Positions 8,687 to 17,720 of a DNA stretch of 51,486 bases are shown here, piece after piece. A program made the position numbers and the translations under genes. Each line of letters opens with the position of its first letter. Position 1 is the first letter of the stretch. The DNA is from an uncultured Sutterella sp. (GTDB taxonomy: Bacteria; Pseudomonadota; Gammaproteobacteria; Burkholderiales; Burkholderiaceae_F), in assembly GCA_905206345.1 (NCBI GenBank), contig CAJLGW010000004.1, positions 1 through 51,486 of the forward strand, in the 5' to 3' direction. Below the pieces are notes generated by a model. The model was given only the letters and a program-made list of their open reading frames with translations. It made no database searches and was not told where the DNA came from.

Positions 8687-9646
8687 GTGAAAGCATTTCC
8701 TGATATGAATGCTTTGGGCATGTACGTGGCGTTAGTGCAAACGAAAAGTTTTAAAGCCGCTGCAAAAGAGTGTGGCGTAACGCCATCGTCTGTGTCTCAA
8801 GCCGTTCGAGCGCTGGAAGAACAGTATCAGGTAGTACTCATTGATCGTTCTGTGCGACCCATTGGCGTGACGCTACAAGGTCGAAACTTTTTCAAGTCCG
8901 CTCTCACGATTGTTGAAAATGCTAAAGCGCTTAAGCAGTCTGTGCTTGTTGGAAGCGATTTTTACCCAAGCTTGAGATTAGGTGTCTCAGAGTCCGTAAG
9001 TGCTACTATCATTCCGTGGCTTTTGCCACAGCTTCGCAAAAAAGTACAAAACATCACTGTGACGACCGCGATGACGCATCGTCTCTCAGAAGGTTTTTTG
9101 CAGGACAATTTCGATATTCTTATTGGCCCCGTGTCTTTCCCCGATGTCGATAACATTTATCGCCGCCAAGTGCTCTCAGAAAAGTTTCTTTTGATTGCGC
9201 CTCAGCAACAGGGCGAATTACCCAAAGAAAAGCGAGAATTGACCGCTTTTGCCAACACCTTATCGTATCTCACCTATAACCCAAGCTCCTGGGACAGTCA
9301 ATTGACGGCAAGATTTCTGAGAACTTTGGGTCTGGAAGCTTCTCGCACGCTTCAAGCGGAATCATCTTCTACGTTGTTAGGGCTCATTGCTCAAGGTCAA
9401 GGTTGGACGTTGATGCCGGCAACGAATCTCTTTATGGGGTTATCTTTTGCCGACAGTGTCGCCATTCGTTCTTTAGCGGATGTGAATCTCGTTCGCCAAC
9501 AATACGTCTTAACGCAATCTGAAGGTTTCCGCCCGTTGGTCGATCAGATTGCTCATGATTACGCGGAAATTATGCAGACGCAAATCTTGCCTCAACTTAA
9601 GCGTATTCATTCAACCTTGCCTCAAAGCATCACTTTGATTAAGTAA
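8687..9646 (+). CDS. LysR-family transcriptional regulator, probable regulator of the adjacent aspartase
   Basis: A 319-residue LysR protein with helix-turn-helix SFKAAAKECGVTPSSVSQ (about 21-38) and LIDRSVRPIGVTLQG, then the substrate-binding-like domain. Translation probably starts at GTG 8687; the ATG at 8705 would shorten it by six residues. It lies 97 bp upstream of the aspartase gene in the same direction, so it may control that gene. Base composition is closer to the core genes than to the AT-richer lyase region to its left. Confidence 0.85.
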   Translation: MKAFPDMNALGMYVALVQTKSFKAAAKECGVTPSSVSQAVRALEEQYQVVLIDRSVRPIGVTLQGRNFFKSALTIVENAKALKQSVLVGSDFYPSLRLGVSESVSATIIPWLLPQLRKKVQNITVTTAMTHRLSEGFLQDNFDILIGPVSFPDVDNIYRRQVLSEKFLLIAPQQQGELPKEKRELTAFANTLSYLTYNPSSWDSQLTARFLRTLGLEASRTLQAESSSTLLGLIAQGQGWTLMPATNLFMGLSFADSVAIRSLADVNLVRQQYVLTQSEGFRPLVDQIAHDYAEIMQTQILPQLKRIHSTLPQSITLIK

Positions 9647-9743
9647 CTCTTAATTTGTGCGTTAGTTTCTCTAATAATTTTCGCAATCAATAAAGCCCGA
9701 CTTCACAATGGTGTGAGTTAAACAAATTTCGCAAGGAGCGAAC

Positions 9744-11180
9744 ATGTCTACTCGCATCGAAAGAGATTGTCTCGGGGAAATGGAAATTTCCAACGATTGC
9801 TACTACGGTATTCAAACCCATCGAATGCTGAAAGTCTCGGGCGCAGCCCATATGCCCATTGTGTTTTATCCGGAAATTTTCCGAGCACTGGCACAAATCA
9901 AAAAAGCTTGCGCTCAAGCCAATGCTGAAGTCGGCGCCATGAAGCCTGAAATCGCTCAAGCCATTGCCAAGGCTTGTGATATGACGATGGATGGCAGTTT
10001 CGATGATCAGTTTCCGCTTGATATGTGGCAAGGCGGTGGCTACACGTGTCTAAATATGAACATGAACGAAGTCTTGGGCAATATGGCCAATGAATTGATG
10101 ACGGGCAATAAAGGTCAAGAAACCGTTCATCCCAATACCCACGTCAATATGGGGCAATCCACGAACGACACGATTCCTTCTGCAACGCACTTGGCGTGCT
10201 TACCGATGATTGACAGTATCATTGCCGGTGTCGAAGCCCTTCAAAAAGCGTTTGAAGTTAAAGCAGATGAATTCGCCGATGTGGTGAAAGTCGGTCGTAC
10301 TTGCTGGCAAGATGCTCTTCCCTTAACGCTTGGTCAAGAATTCGGTGGCTACGCCAGTTTAATGCGGCGCACTGCTCAAAAGTTTAAGCGTATCCGTCCG
10401 GAATGCTTGGAACTTGTCATGGGTGGCACCGCTGTCGGTACGGGTTTGTCTGCCGCTCCCGGCATGAAGGAAGCCTTTTACCGCCATATCTCAGAAAACT
10501 TAGCTGAAGAGGTTCGCCCGATGGACAATCTCTTTGACGGTTTCCAAAACAGTGACTTAATGGTTAACCTTTCTGGACTTGTGAAAGAACTCGCTTGCAG
10601 CTTGAGCAAAATCAGTAAAGACCTGCGCCTCATGAGCAGTGGCCCTCGTGCCGGTTGGATGGAAATCGAGTTGCCCTCTTTATCGCCCGGAAGCTCTATC
10701 ATGCCGGGAAAAATCAATCCGACCGTTCCCGAAATGGTGATTCAAATTGCGCATCAAGTAGTGGGCAATGACGTGGCGATCTCCATGGCTTACGATGAAG
10801 GTGAGTTGGACCTTAACGTTTGGGATGCAACGTTCTATAAGTGCTTGTTTGAAAGCATGCGTTTAGTCTCTGAAGAACTCGTGATTTTGCGTCGTGATTG
10901 CGTTGAGGGCATTAAGGCAAAACGAGAACGCTGCCAAGAAGAAGCCGAAGGCTCGATTGCTTTATCGACGGTGGTGGCAGCTTCCTTAGGTTATCCGGAA
11001 GGTGTACGCGTGGCTCACTATGCTGAAAAGCATGGTGTGACGGTGAAGGAAGCCGTTTTGGCCATGAATTTGATGACTGAAGAGGAATCTCAAATTTTGC
11101 TTGATCCCATCATTATGACCGATCCTGTAAAAATGGCGCCGGCGATTGCTCAATTTAAGAAATTGAAAAATAAGATTTAG
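9744..11180 (+). CDS. aspA: Aspartate ammonia-lyase (aspartase)
   Basis: A 478-residue enzyme that reversibly deaminates L-aspartate to fumarate and ammonia in the cytoplasm. All family blocks are intact: NMNMNEVLGNMANE, HPNTHVNMGQSTND, GRTCWQDALPLTLGQEF and the serine loop SPGSSIMPGKINP. GPRAGWMEIELP precedes the loop, as in aspartases. AAGGAG precedes the ATG. The LysR gene just upstream and the asparaginase further on fit asparagine/aspartate catabolism that yields fumarate for anaerobic respiration. Class II fumarase is the alternative, but the context favours aspartase. Confidence 0.88.
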   Translation: MSTRIERDCLGEMEISNDCYYGIQTHRMLKVSGAAHMPIVFYPEIFRALAQIKKACAQANAEVGAMKPEIAQAIAKACDMTMDGSFDDQFPLDMWQGGGYTCLNMNMNEVLGNMANELMTGNKGQETVHPNTHVNMGQSTNDTIPSATHLACLPMIDSIIAGVEALQKAFEVKADEFADVVKVGRTCWQDALPLTLGQEFGGYASLMRRTAQKFKRIRPECLELVMGGTAVGTGLSAAPGMKEAFYRHISENLAEEVRPMDNLFDGFQNSDLMVNLSGLVKELACSLSKISKDLRLMSSGPRAGWMEIELPSLSPGSSIMPGKINPTVPEMVIQIAHQVVGNDVAISMAYDEGELDLNVWDATFYKCLFESMRLVSEELVILRRDCVEGIKAKRERCQEEAEGSIALSTVVAASLGYPEGVRVAHYAEKHGVTVKEAVLAMNLMTEEESQILLDPIIMTDPVKMAPAIAQFKKLKNKI

Positions 11181-11203
11181 TTTTTAAAAACTCAGCAGGA
11201 ATG

Positions 11204-11237
11204 AAAAAAGAGGCGCTCCAACGGAGTGCCTCTTTTC
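11204..11237 (+). terminator. Terminator between aspA and rpmE2
   Basis: AAAAAGAGGCGCTCC pairs with GGAGTGCCTCTTTT across a 3-nt loop. The symmetrical A and T tracts suit both converging genes. Confidence 0.85.
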
Positions 11238-11267
11238 GTAATAAACGTTCGGAAAACCGACTGTCTA

Positions 11268-11522
11268 TTAGGCCTTCTTGGCCATGTTGGCGTACTTGGC
11301 GCGGAACTTTTCAACGCGGCCAGCTTCAACGATACGCGTTTGAGCGCCCGTGTAGAACGGGTGGCTGTCAGAAGACGTATCCAACTTGATTAACGGATAG
11401 GTCACGCCATCAATTTCAACGGTTTCTTTCGTTTGAACCGTAGACTTGATGATGAAGGTCTTGTTGATGGACAAGTCGCAGAAAGCAACTTCACGATATT
11501 CCGGGTGAATACCTTGTTTCAT
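11268..11522 (-). CDS. rpmE2: 50S ribosomal protein L31, type B
   Basis: An 84-residue protein beginning MKQGIHPEYREVAFCD, with SDSHPFYTG near the middle and FRAKYA near the end, all characteristic of L31. It lacks the Cys set that binds zinc in type A L31 and is longer than that form, so it is the zinc-free type B paralogue. It converges with aspA on a shared hairpin and lies downstream of rho in the same direction. Confidence 0.93.
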   Translation of the reverse strand: MKQGIHPEYREVAFCDLSINKTFIIKSTVQTKETVEIDGVTYPLIKLDTSSDSHPFYTGAQTRIVEAGRVEKFRAKYANMAKKA

Positions 11523-11662
11523 TGTTAAATTTCCTAATAAAGAGTCAGGCGTCTGGAGTGGCCTTGCGCACCTGCCTTTATCAGTAAAGGTCTTAAAGCG
11601 GGCATGCCAAACTGCGTTTCCGACAGAAGACCGAAATTATCCGATATTTTTCAATAAATTGC

Positions 11663-11691
11663 AAGGCGCTGAAAGAGTCTTCCAGCGCCTT
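11663..11691 (-). terminator. Probable terminator of rho
   Basis: A 9-bp stem AAGGCGCTG/CAGCGCCTT lies 44 nt after the rho stop. The T-rich stretch that follows on the minus strand is imperfect. Confidence 0.5.
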
Positions 11692-11734
11692 GTGAGAGGT
11701 GCGTTTTTGAGGCTAAACCTCAAAGTCGGGCGAA

Positions 11735-12997
11735 TTAACCGCCGCGACGCATCAAATCGAAGAAGTCTTGATTGGTCTTGGTGTTCTTCAAGCGTTCGAG
11801 CAAGAATTCCATGGCTTCGACTTCGTCCATGTCGCTCAAAAGTTTTCTCAAGATCCAAACCTTTTGCATCACGTCTTGCTTCAAGAGCAATTCTTCTCGG
11901 CGGGTGCCGGAGCGCAAAACGTTGATAGCCGGGTAGATACGCTTTTCAGCCAAGCGGCGTTCGAGGTGAACTTCCATGTTACCCGTGCCCTTGAATTCTT
12001 CATAGATAACGTCGTCCATGCGGCTGCCGGTATCGACCAAAGCCGTAGCGATAATCGTCAAAGAACCGCCTTCTTCCAAGTTACGAGCGGCACCGAAGAC
12101 GCGCTTGGGACGGTGAAGGGCGTTGGCGTCCACGCCACCGGAGAGCACACGACCGGAGGTCGGCATCACGTTATTGTAGGCGCGAGCCAAACGGGTGATG
12201 GAGTCTAACAAGATGATGACGTCTTTCTTGCTTTCGGCCAAGCGCTTGGCCTTTTCAATCACCATTTCCGTGACTTGAACGTGGCGAGAGGCCGGTTCGT
12301 CAAAGGTCGATGCAACGACCTCACCTTGAACGGTGCGTTGCATATCGGTCACTTCTTCCGGACGTTCGTCAATCAAGAGAACGAAAAGCACACAGTCAGG
12401 GTGATTAGCCGTGATGGCGTGAGCAATGTGTTGCATCAAAACGGTCTTACCGCTCTTCGGAGAGGCAACGATCAAAGCACGTTGACCCTTACCGATCGGA
12501 GCGATCATGTCGATTACACGACCCGTGAGGTTTTCGTCACCGCGGATATCGCGTTCTAACACCAAGTGTTCATCCGGGAACAAGGGCGTTAAGTTTTCAA
12601 ACAAGATACGATGCTTGAGGTTTTCCGGCGGCAAGCCGTTAACCTTTTCGACTTTCACCAATGCGAAATAGCGTTCGCCTTCCTTCGGCGTACGTACTTC
12701 CCCTTCAATGGAGTCACCCGTGTGGAGATTGAAACGACGGATTTGAGACGGGGAGATGTAGATGTCATCGGTGCTGGCAAGGTAAGACGTTTCAGGGCTA
12801 CGTAAGAAACCGAAACCGTCGGGCAACACTTCAAGTGTGCCATCACCGAAAATTTGTTCACCCTCTTTGGCACGCTTTTTCAAAATGGCAAACATTAATT
12901 CTTGCTTGCGCATACGGTTGGCGTTTTCGATGCCAAGTTCAAGAGCCCAGTCAAGGAGCTTGGAGACGTGCAGGGATTTGAGTTCAGAAAGATGCAT
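11735..12997 (-). CDS. rho: Transcription termination factor Rho
   Basis: A 420-residue hexameric RNA/DNA helicase that terminates transcription. The N-terminal helical domain (MHLSELKSLHVSKLLDWA) and cold-shock-like RNA-binding domain (DGFGFLRSPE, SPSQIRRFNLHTGD) are followed by the ATPase domain with P-loop SPKSGKT, LIDERPEEV (catalytic Glu) and the Q-loop. Length and order match E. coli Rho. It is followed by rpmE2 and preceded by trxA on the same strand, the trxA-rho order common in proteobacteria. Confidence 0.97.
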   Translation of the reverse strand: MHLSELKSLHVSKLLDWALELGIENANRMRKQELMFAILKKRAKEGEQIFGDGTLEVLPDGFGFLRSPETSYLASTDDIYISPSQIRRFNLHTGDSIEGEVRTPKEGERYFALVKVEKVNGLPPENLKHRILFENLTPLFPDEHLVLERDIRGDENLTGRVIDMIAPIGKGQRALIVASPKSGKTVLMQHIAHAITANHPDCVLFVLLIDERPEEVTDMQRTVQGEVVASTFDEPASRHVQVTEMVIEKAKRLAESKKDVIILLDSITRLARAYNNVMPTSGRVLSGGVDANALHRPKRVFGAARNLEEGGSLTIIATALVDTGSRMDDVIYEEFKGTGNMEVHLERRLAEKRIYPAINVLRSGTRREELLLKQDVMQKVWILRKLLSDMDEVEAMEFLLERLKNTKTNQDFFDLMRRGG

Positions 12998-13118
12998 AAC
13001 GAAATAGTACGTAAGTACTTATAACTAAAAGCAAATTGAAAAGTCGAGCAAGGGTATGAAACCGAAGCTGCGTTACTGATCGTGATTGAAAAAAGGATTT
13101 TTTGCGATAAGAAAATAA

Positions 13119-13141
13119 ATGGGGCCGATGACCGACCCCAT
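13119..13141 (-). terminator. Probable terminator of trxA
   Basis: ATGGGG/CCCCAT stem just downstream of the trxA stop, followed on the minus strand by TTATTTTC. It separates trxA from rho. Confidence 0.6.
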
Positions 13142-13158
13142 GCATCGCGAGATGTATT

Positions 13159-13482
13159 TTAGATGAATTGTTTCAAAAAGTCTTCTAATTGAGAATAACC
13201 CATGCCGCCGGTTTGTTGGTGAACCAACTCACCGTCCTTGTAGACGGCCAACGTCGGGATGGAACGGATGCCTAATTTGGCAGCGTATTCTTGAGCTTCA
13301 TCGACGTTATATTTAGCAATGCGCAATTGACCGGCAAAAGCGTCAGCGGCCTTTTCGAGGCTCGGAGCCAAAGCGCGGCAAGGACCACACCACGGTGCCC
13401 AGAAGTCAACCACCACAACGCCTTGAGCCACTTCGGCTGCATAGTTGCTGTCGTCAAGATGAATAATGTTACTCATAGTCAT
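13159..13482 (-). CDS. trxA: Thioredoxin
   Basis: A 107-residue thioredoxin, the normal length. It carries the redox-active WCGPC motif within VVDFWAPWCGPCRALAP and the conserved cis-proline in SIPTLAVYKDG. It reduces cytoplasmic disulfides, including ribonucleotide reductase. An in-frame ATG two codons later (MSNIIHL) matches the family's usual start equally well; GGGG lies 4 nt upstream of the first ATG. Confidence 0.95.
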   Translation of the reverse strand: MTMSNIIHLDDSNYAAEVAQGVVVVDFWAPWCGPCRALAPSLEKAADAFAGQLRIAKYNVDEAQEYAAKLGIRSIPTLAVYKDGELVHQQTGGMGYSQLEDFLKQFI

Positions 13483-13663
13483 ATACCCCTATCAAAGGTG
13501 TTCAAAAATTAGATAGTCCAACTTTAAACGATTTTGGTCGAATTTGTATGTATAAAAGTTTCCAATTATGGCTTTGATTGTTTTAGTCTAAGGCGCTTTT
13601 TCAAGCCGGTGTGGATTTTTGAGATGGGGGAGATTGAACTTTTGATGGAATGTTTGGTAAACT

Positions 13664-13766
13664 TCGCCTCGGCGGGTCCCCTCGCATGTATTCGTCGTTA
13701 ACCTGGTCAGGTCGGGAACGAAGCAGCCATAGCGAACTGAATGCAGTGCCGAGGATAAGGCTCGCC
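13664..13766 (+). ncRNA. ffs: 4.5S signal recognition particle RNA
   Basis: The highly conserved SRP domain IV is visible around 13701-13729, with GGTCAGGTC, GGAA and AAGCAGCC-type segments. The flanking stem CCTCGGC/GCCGAGG (about 13667-13673 with 13748-13754) closes the hairpin. The RNA binds Ffh and guides membrane proteins to the translocon. A TTGAAC (13635-13640), 18-nt spacer, TAAACT promoter places the 5' end near 13668. The ends are approximate. Confidence 0.88.
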
Positions 13767-13970
13767 ATCTTCATTTTTAAGAAAACCTTTAGTAATTAAA
13801 GTGTTGGCTTAAAAAGAAGTTGGTCTGAGAGATCAACTTGTCGGAGACAGTTCGTGACCATCCTGTCTATAAATAAAACTACGGGAGAATAAAGGATTCT
13901 TCTATTGTGGGAGCATCCTTATTTTTTGTCCGCTCTGTCGCCTCTATTAAATTGTTTTGAGGTGCAGTCT

Positions 13971-14759
13971 TTGTCAAACCCCATTTATTGCTGTACGGAG
14001 AATCTTTCGTACAAAGAAAAACTCAGTCAAAGTTTCTCTGAGTTTCAACTTCTTCTTCAATCGGTTCCTACCGTTACGTTTACGTTATTTGTTGTTGCCG
14101 TTTTTTCAATGAACTTGATGGCCAACAAAAGCATTGGCGTTCCCTTTGATTGGCTGGCGCTAGATTGCGGCATGATCGTTTCGTGGTTTGTGTTTCTTGT
14201 TTTGGATGTCTTGACGAAACACTTCGGTCCCAAGGCAGCAACGCAACTATCCATCTTTGCAACGCTTTTGAATTTGGCGCTTTGTGGTGTTTTCTTTCTG
14301 GTGAGCATCATTCCCGGTACTTGGGGAGAAGCTTACGTCGAAGGCGGCGAGGCCTTAATTAATACGTCACTTAACAACACCTTCGGTGGAACGTGGTACG
14401 TGATTTTCGGCAGTGCAACGGCTTTCTTGATTGCTTCTTTTACGAATAACTTCATGAATTATTTTGTTGGTAAAGCCTTTAAACGTCATCCTAATGGGCC
14501 GGTTGCGTATTTTTGTCGTTCTTTAACATCGACGGCTTTCTCGCAATTCGTGGATAACTTTGTTTTTGCCTTTTTAGTAAGTCGCGTCTTTTTTGGTTGG
14601 TCGTTGGTGCAATGCTTTTCCTGTGCGCTTTTGGGCATGGTGGTAGAACTTTTGTGTCAAGTGCTCTTTTCTTGGTTTGGTTATCGTGTGAGCGAGAAAT
14701 GGCGTAAAAATAATGTTGGAACGCCCTATTTGGGTCAGGTCGTTCCGGTTGCGAGGTAA
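13971..14759 (+). CDS. VUT/YhhQ-family transporter, probable queuosine-precursor importer
   Basis: Integral membrane protein of about 262 residues with at least six hydrophobic segments. It matches the DUF165/VUT family (NLMANKSIGVP, LDVLTKHFGPKAA, STAFSQFVDNFVFAFL), whose E. coli member YhhQ imports queuosine precursors. The TTG start at 13971 is inferred because GAGGTG lies about 6 nt upstream. A longer frame open from 13905 adds 22 unlikely residues. A short-chain dehydrogenase begins 6 nt after it, so the two are probably cotranscribed. Substrate assignment rests on family membership. Confidence 0.8.
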   Translation: MSNPIYCCTENLSYKEKLSQSFSEFQLLLQSVPTVTFTLFVVAVFSMNLMANKSIGVPFDWLALDCGMIVSWFVFLVLDVLTKHFGPKAATQLSIFATLLNLALCGVFFLVSIIPGTWGEAYVEGGEALINTSLNNTFGGTWYVIFGSATAFLIASFTNNFMNYFVGKAFKRHPNGPVAYFCRSLTSTAFSQFVDNFVFAFLVSRVFFGWSLVQCFSCALLGMVVELLCQVLFSWFGYRVSEKWRKNNVGTPYLGQVVPVAR

Positions 14760-14765
14760 TTTTTA

Positions 14766-15413
14766 ATGAAAGTGATGGTAACGGGAAGCAGTTGCGGTAT
14801 TGGTAGAGCCATTGCCGAAGAGTTTTTAAAGCACGCCCATGAAGTGATCGGTTTGGATATTTTGCCTTCAAGCATTTCTCACGCTCAATACACGCATTTT
14901 GTGACCGATATTTTCTCAGGCGACTTACCCGAGATCGACGGAGTTGAAGTATTGGTTAATAATGCCGGTGTTCAAAATAGCGGTCGAGACATTGATGTGA
15001 ACCTTAAAGGCACGATTCGAGTCACCGAACGCTACGCGATTCAAGACAAAATTAAAAGTGTTGTGTTTATTGCTTCAGCGAGCGGTCAAACGGGAGCAGA
15101 GTTTCCGGAATACGCCGCCAGTAAAGGTGGCATGATTGCGTACATGAAAAATGTGGCACTTCGTGTAGCTCCTTTTGGCGCAACGTCCAATAGTCTTTCG
15201 CCTGGAGGTGTGTTGACAGATATGAATGCGCACATCATCGATGATCCCGAGCTTTGGGCTCAAGTGATGCATGAGACGCTTTTACCCAAGTGGGCTACGG
15301 TAGAAGAAATCGCGAAATGGACGTACTTTGTGGCGGTGGTGAATCAGTCAATGACGGCTCAGGATATTTTGATAGACAACGGGGAAGCTGCAAAGTCGAA
15401 CTTTGTTTGGTAG
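14766..15413 (+). CDS. Short-chain dehydrogenase/reductase
   Basis: A 215-residue SDR oxidoreductase. It has the NAD(P)-binding TGSSCGIGR at the N-terminus, NNAG at about residue 65, a Ser in IASASG and YAASKGG as the catalytic Tyr/Lys motif, so the active site is complete. It is shorter than typical FabG-type members (about 245). It follows the VUT-family transporter by 6 nt, implying an operon. The substrate is unknown; a 3-oxoacyl-ACP reductase-like activity is possible but not specifically supported. Confidence 0.82.
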   Translation: MKVMVTGSSCGIGRAIAEEFLKHAHEVIGLDILPSSISHAQYTHFVTDIFSGDLPEIDGVEVLVNNAGVQNSGRDIDVNLKGTIRVTERYAIQDKIKSVVFIASASGQTGAEFPEYAASKGGMIAYMKNVALRVAPFGATSNSLSPGGVLTDMNAHIIDDPELWAQVMHETLLPKWATVEEIAKWTYFVAVVNQSMTAQDILIDNGEAAKSNFVW

Positions 15414-15522
15414 TTGGAAAAAGAATGGCAATCACTCTTTGATGGCAAGAAAGACAAATGTTTTGAGACGGGGAATGAAGCGGTTGTACGTTCAGAGTTT
15501 GCCTGAAATTGTTTTGAAGAAC

Positions 15523-15576
15523 CGTGCGTATGGTGTCAAGAGAGGCGGAAGAGGCAAACCCCACCGCCTACTCGAT
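15523..15576 (+). mobile_element. Orphan 3' tail of a group II intron
   Basis: Resembles the intron end at 1-51: GTGCGTATGGTG, then GAG-A-GGCGG, a short arm, CCGCC-TA-CTCGAT. The 5' half of domain V and everything upstream are absent, since a dehydrogenase gene ends about 110 bp before. This is what a severely 5'-truncated retro-insertion would leave. The surrounding 15414-15817 gap has no gene. Confidence 0.6.
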
Positions 15577-15651
15577 GACAAATGTCAGAGTGGCATGCGC
15601 TGATTAGTTTTACCTAATTACTATATCTAGTGTTTTGAATTTCCAAAAATA

Positions 15652-15685
15652 AAATAGTCACACAACCTGCGTTGCATGCCTATTT
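15652..15685. repeat. Dispersed hairpin repeat, copy 1
   Basis: Nearly identical to 20336-20369 (two differences over 34 nt). It folds as AAATAG.CA / CAAC / loop / GTTG / TGCCTATTT with small internal loops. This copy has one mismatch in the outer stem. Confidence 0.6.
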
Positions 15686-15771
15686 AAGTGTTATCACGTT
15701 AATGGGTTTAAACCGACGAACTTCAGTAATCGAGAGAAACACCAACGATACCGTGTTATTGAATTAAAAAA

Positions 15772-15795
15772 GGGCGAGTTTAAAAGAGCTCGCCC
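15772..15795 (-). terminator. Terminator of the TRAP transporter operon
   Basis: GGGCGAG/CTCGCCC stem. On the minus strand it is followed by six T, 23 nt after the dctM stop. Confidence 0.85.
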
Positions 15796-15817
15796 AAACT
15801 GAGTATGAGTCAGGAGA

Positions 15818-17080
15818 TTATGCAAAAACCATTAATAGTTGTGGAACAAAGATAAACAGAACCAACATTGCAACATAAGCCACAAGGTAGGGAAGCGTTT
15901 CTTTAACCACAAGTTCAAATTTAACTTGAGCAATGTTTGAAGCAATGAAGAGGTTTAGCCCGACTGGAGGCGTAAATTGTCCAACAGCCAAAGCAATAAT
16001 CGTAAAGACCCCAAAGTAGACAGGATCGATACCTAAGGCATGAACAACTCCCATCATTGTCGGAACGAACAATACCAATGCCGCGACATTATCCAAAAAC
16101 GTTCCCAAAACCAACAACATAAGCAACACCATGATCATGACCATTTCTTTGCTGGTCGTATAACCAATGATCATTTCTGCCAATGTTTGCGGTAGGCGTT
16201 CTGCCGTAATAATGAAGCCAAAGAAATTCGCCGTTCCCATAAGGAACATAATCAATGCGGCATTTTCACCGGTGCTTTTGAGGATTTCAAACAGTTTCTT
16301 AAGCGTTAACGTACGATAAACAAAGAAACCGATGATTAAACCGTACAAGCAAGCGACAGCGGCTGACTCCGTTGCTGTGAAAACACCCGCATAGATACCA
16401 CCCAAAATAATGAATGGCATGAAAAGAGCCAAAATACTGTCTTTGACAATTTTCCCACGCATTTCAGGAGGAATCGGAGGTTCAGCTGCCAAACCTAATT
16501 GCTTGGCACGCCAATAGTTAATGGCGGCAAGCATCATAGCAATCATGATACCCGGGACAATCCCACACAAAAAGAGTGCACCAATGGAAGCGCCAGACGA
16601 GACGCCATAAACAACCATGGTTAAACTCGGCGGGATAATCAAACCCAATGCACCGGAGGCGGCGACAACTGCTGCGGAGAAGGCTTTTTTGTAGCCACGT
16701 TCAGTCATCGATGGAATCATAATCGAACCGATGGCAGCCGTTGTTGCAGGAGCAGAACCGGAGATGGCACCGAAAAATGCCGACGCGCCGGTACTCACTT
16801 GTGATAAACCGCCGGGATAGCGACCTACCATTAAAGAGGCTAACCCAACCAATTTATCGGAAATCTTGGCCTCTGCCATGATATTACCGGCTAACAGAAA
16901 GAGGGGTATTGCCATATAGGGGAAGGAATTCACACCGTTGAAAATCTTTTGAGGCAAAAGAAGCAACGGCATATGGCTTCCGAGTAAAACAGAAATAACC
17001 GACGCCACCCCCAATGCCGCCACAATCGGCACACCGACAATCAACATGAAGAAAAAGGCAATAAACAAAATCGTAACCAT
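15818..17080 (-). CDS. dctM: TRAP transporter large permease (DctM)
   Basis: A 420-residue inner-membrane protein with about 12 hydrophobic segments, the length and pattern of TRAP large subunits. Family blocks include FLLAGNIMAEAKISD, GAISGSAPATTAAIG (about 104-118) and FTPPVGLNLFIAS near the C-terminus. It forms the Na+-driven translocation channel for carboxylates delivered by the periplasmic binding protein. It is the last gene of dctP-dctQ-dctM, 11 nt after dctQ. Confidence 0.93.
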   Translation of the reverse strand: MVTILFIAFFFMLIVGVPIVAALGVASVISVLLGSHMPLLLLPQKIFNGVNSFPYMAIPLFLLAGNIMAEAKISDKLVGLASLMVGRYPGGLSQVSTGASAFFGAISGSAPATTAAIGSIMIPSMTERGYKKAFSAAVVAASGALGLIIPPSLTMVVYGVSSGASIGALFLCGIVPGIMIAMMLAAINYWRAKQLGLAAEPPIPPEMRGKIVKDSILALFMPFIILGGIYAGVFTATESAAVACLYGLIIGFFVYRTLTLKKLFEILKSTGENAALIMFLMGTANFFGFIITAERLPQTLAEMIIGYTTSKEMVMIMVLLMLLVLGTFLDNVAALVLFVPTMMGVVHALGIDPVYFGVFTIIALAVGQFTPPVGLNLFIASNIAQVKFELVVKETLPYLVAYVAMLVLFIFVPQLLMVFA

Positions 17081-17091
17081 AAAATTGCCTC

Positions 17092-17574
17092 CTATTCTTG
17101 ATGTTTTTTACCGAAGAAATTTTTCACTTCGTTATAAAACTGCTCTGCAACATAGAGCATTGAAATAACGGCCGATACAGGCAGACTTCCCATGATGTAA
17201 CCTACCGGAATGCCGGTAGATGGAGATCGTTGGAACATTGCTCTTTGCGTTAAAGACCAACCTTCGTCAGCTAAAAGGTAGAAAAACACTAGCAGAGCGA
17301 TATAAGCAAAGCATCTCACAAAGAAAGCCAAAGCAGGAGGACAACGGTCTACAACAAAAGTCACAGCAATATGTGTTTTTTTGTACACAGCAACCGTGCT
17401 ACCAAACATCACGACATAAACCATGGCATAAATTGCCAATTCCTGACTTTCTGGGAAGGGTTGAGACAAGATATAGCGATAGATAACTTGCAAAATGACC
17501 AAAATAGTCATGAATGCAAGGACTAGCGCCGTAAAGCCCATCACAATGTCATTTAAAATTTTGAGAGGTTTCAT
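17092..17574 (-). CDS. dctQ: TRAP transporter small permease (DctQ)
   Basis: A 160-residue protein with four hydrophobic segments, as in TRAP small subunits, which pair with the large permease in the membrane. The ATG at 17574 is preferred because AGAGGAA lies upstream. The frame is open to an earlier start at 17601, but that would add nine residues covering the ribosome site. Its stop is 11 nt before dctM. Confidence 0.88.
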   Translation of the reverse strand: MKPLKILNDIVMGFTALVLAFMTILVILQVIYRYILSQPFPESQELAIYAMVYVVMFGSTVAVYKKTHIAVTFVVDRCPPALAFFVRCFAYIALLVFFYLLADEGWSLTQRAMFQRSPSTGIPVGYIMGSLPVSAVISMLYVAEQFYNEVKNFFGKKHQE

Positions 17575-17720
17575 GGAAATTCCTCTTCTTTCAAAGACCA
17601 AAAAGATTCAGTCTTTACGATCTTTTGTATTACAGATCTACAAAAGTAAAAGAGGGAGAGAAGTCAATATTTAAAAACTAAAGACCCAAACTCCCTCCAC
17701 GTTATTTTTAATTAAAAGAA

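Noticed and set aside
15403..15603. 66-codon ORF overlapping the end of the dehydrogenase gene
   Set aside because: It runs through the intron tail, has no ribosome site and does not look like a reverse transcriptase remnant.
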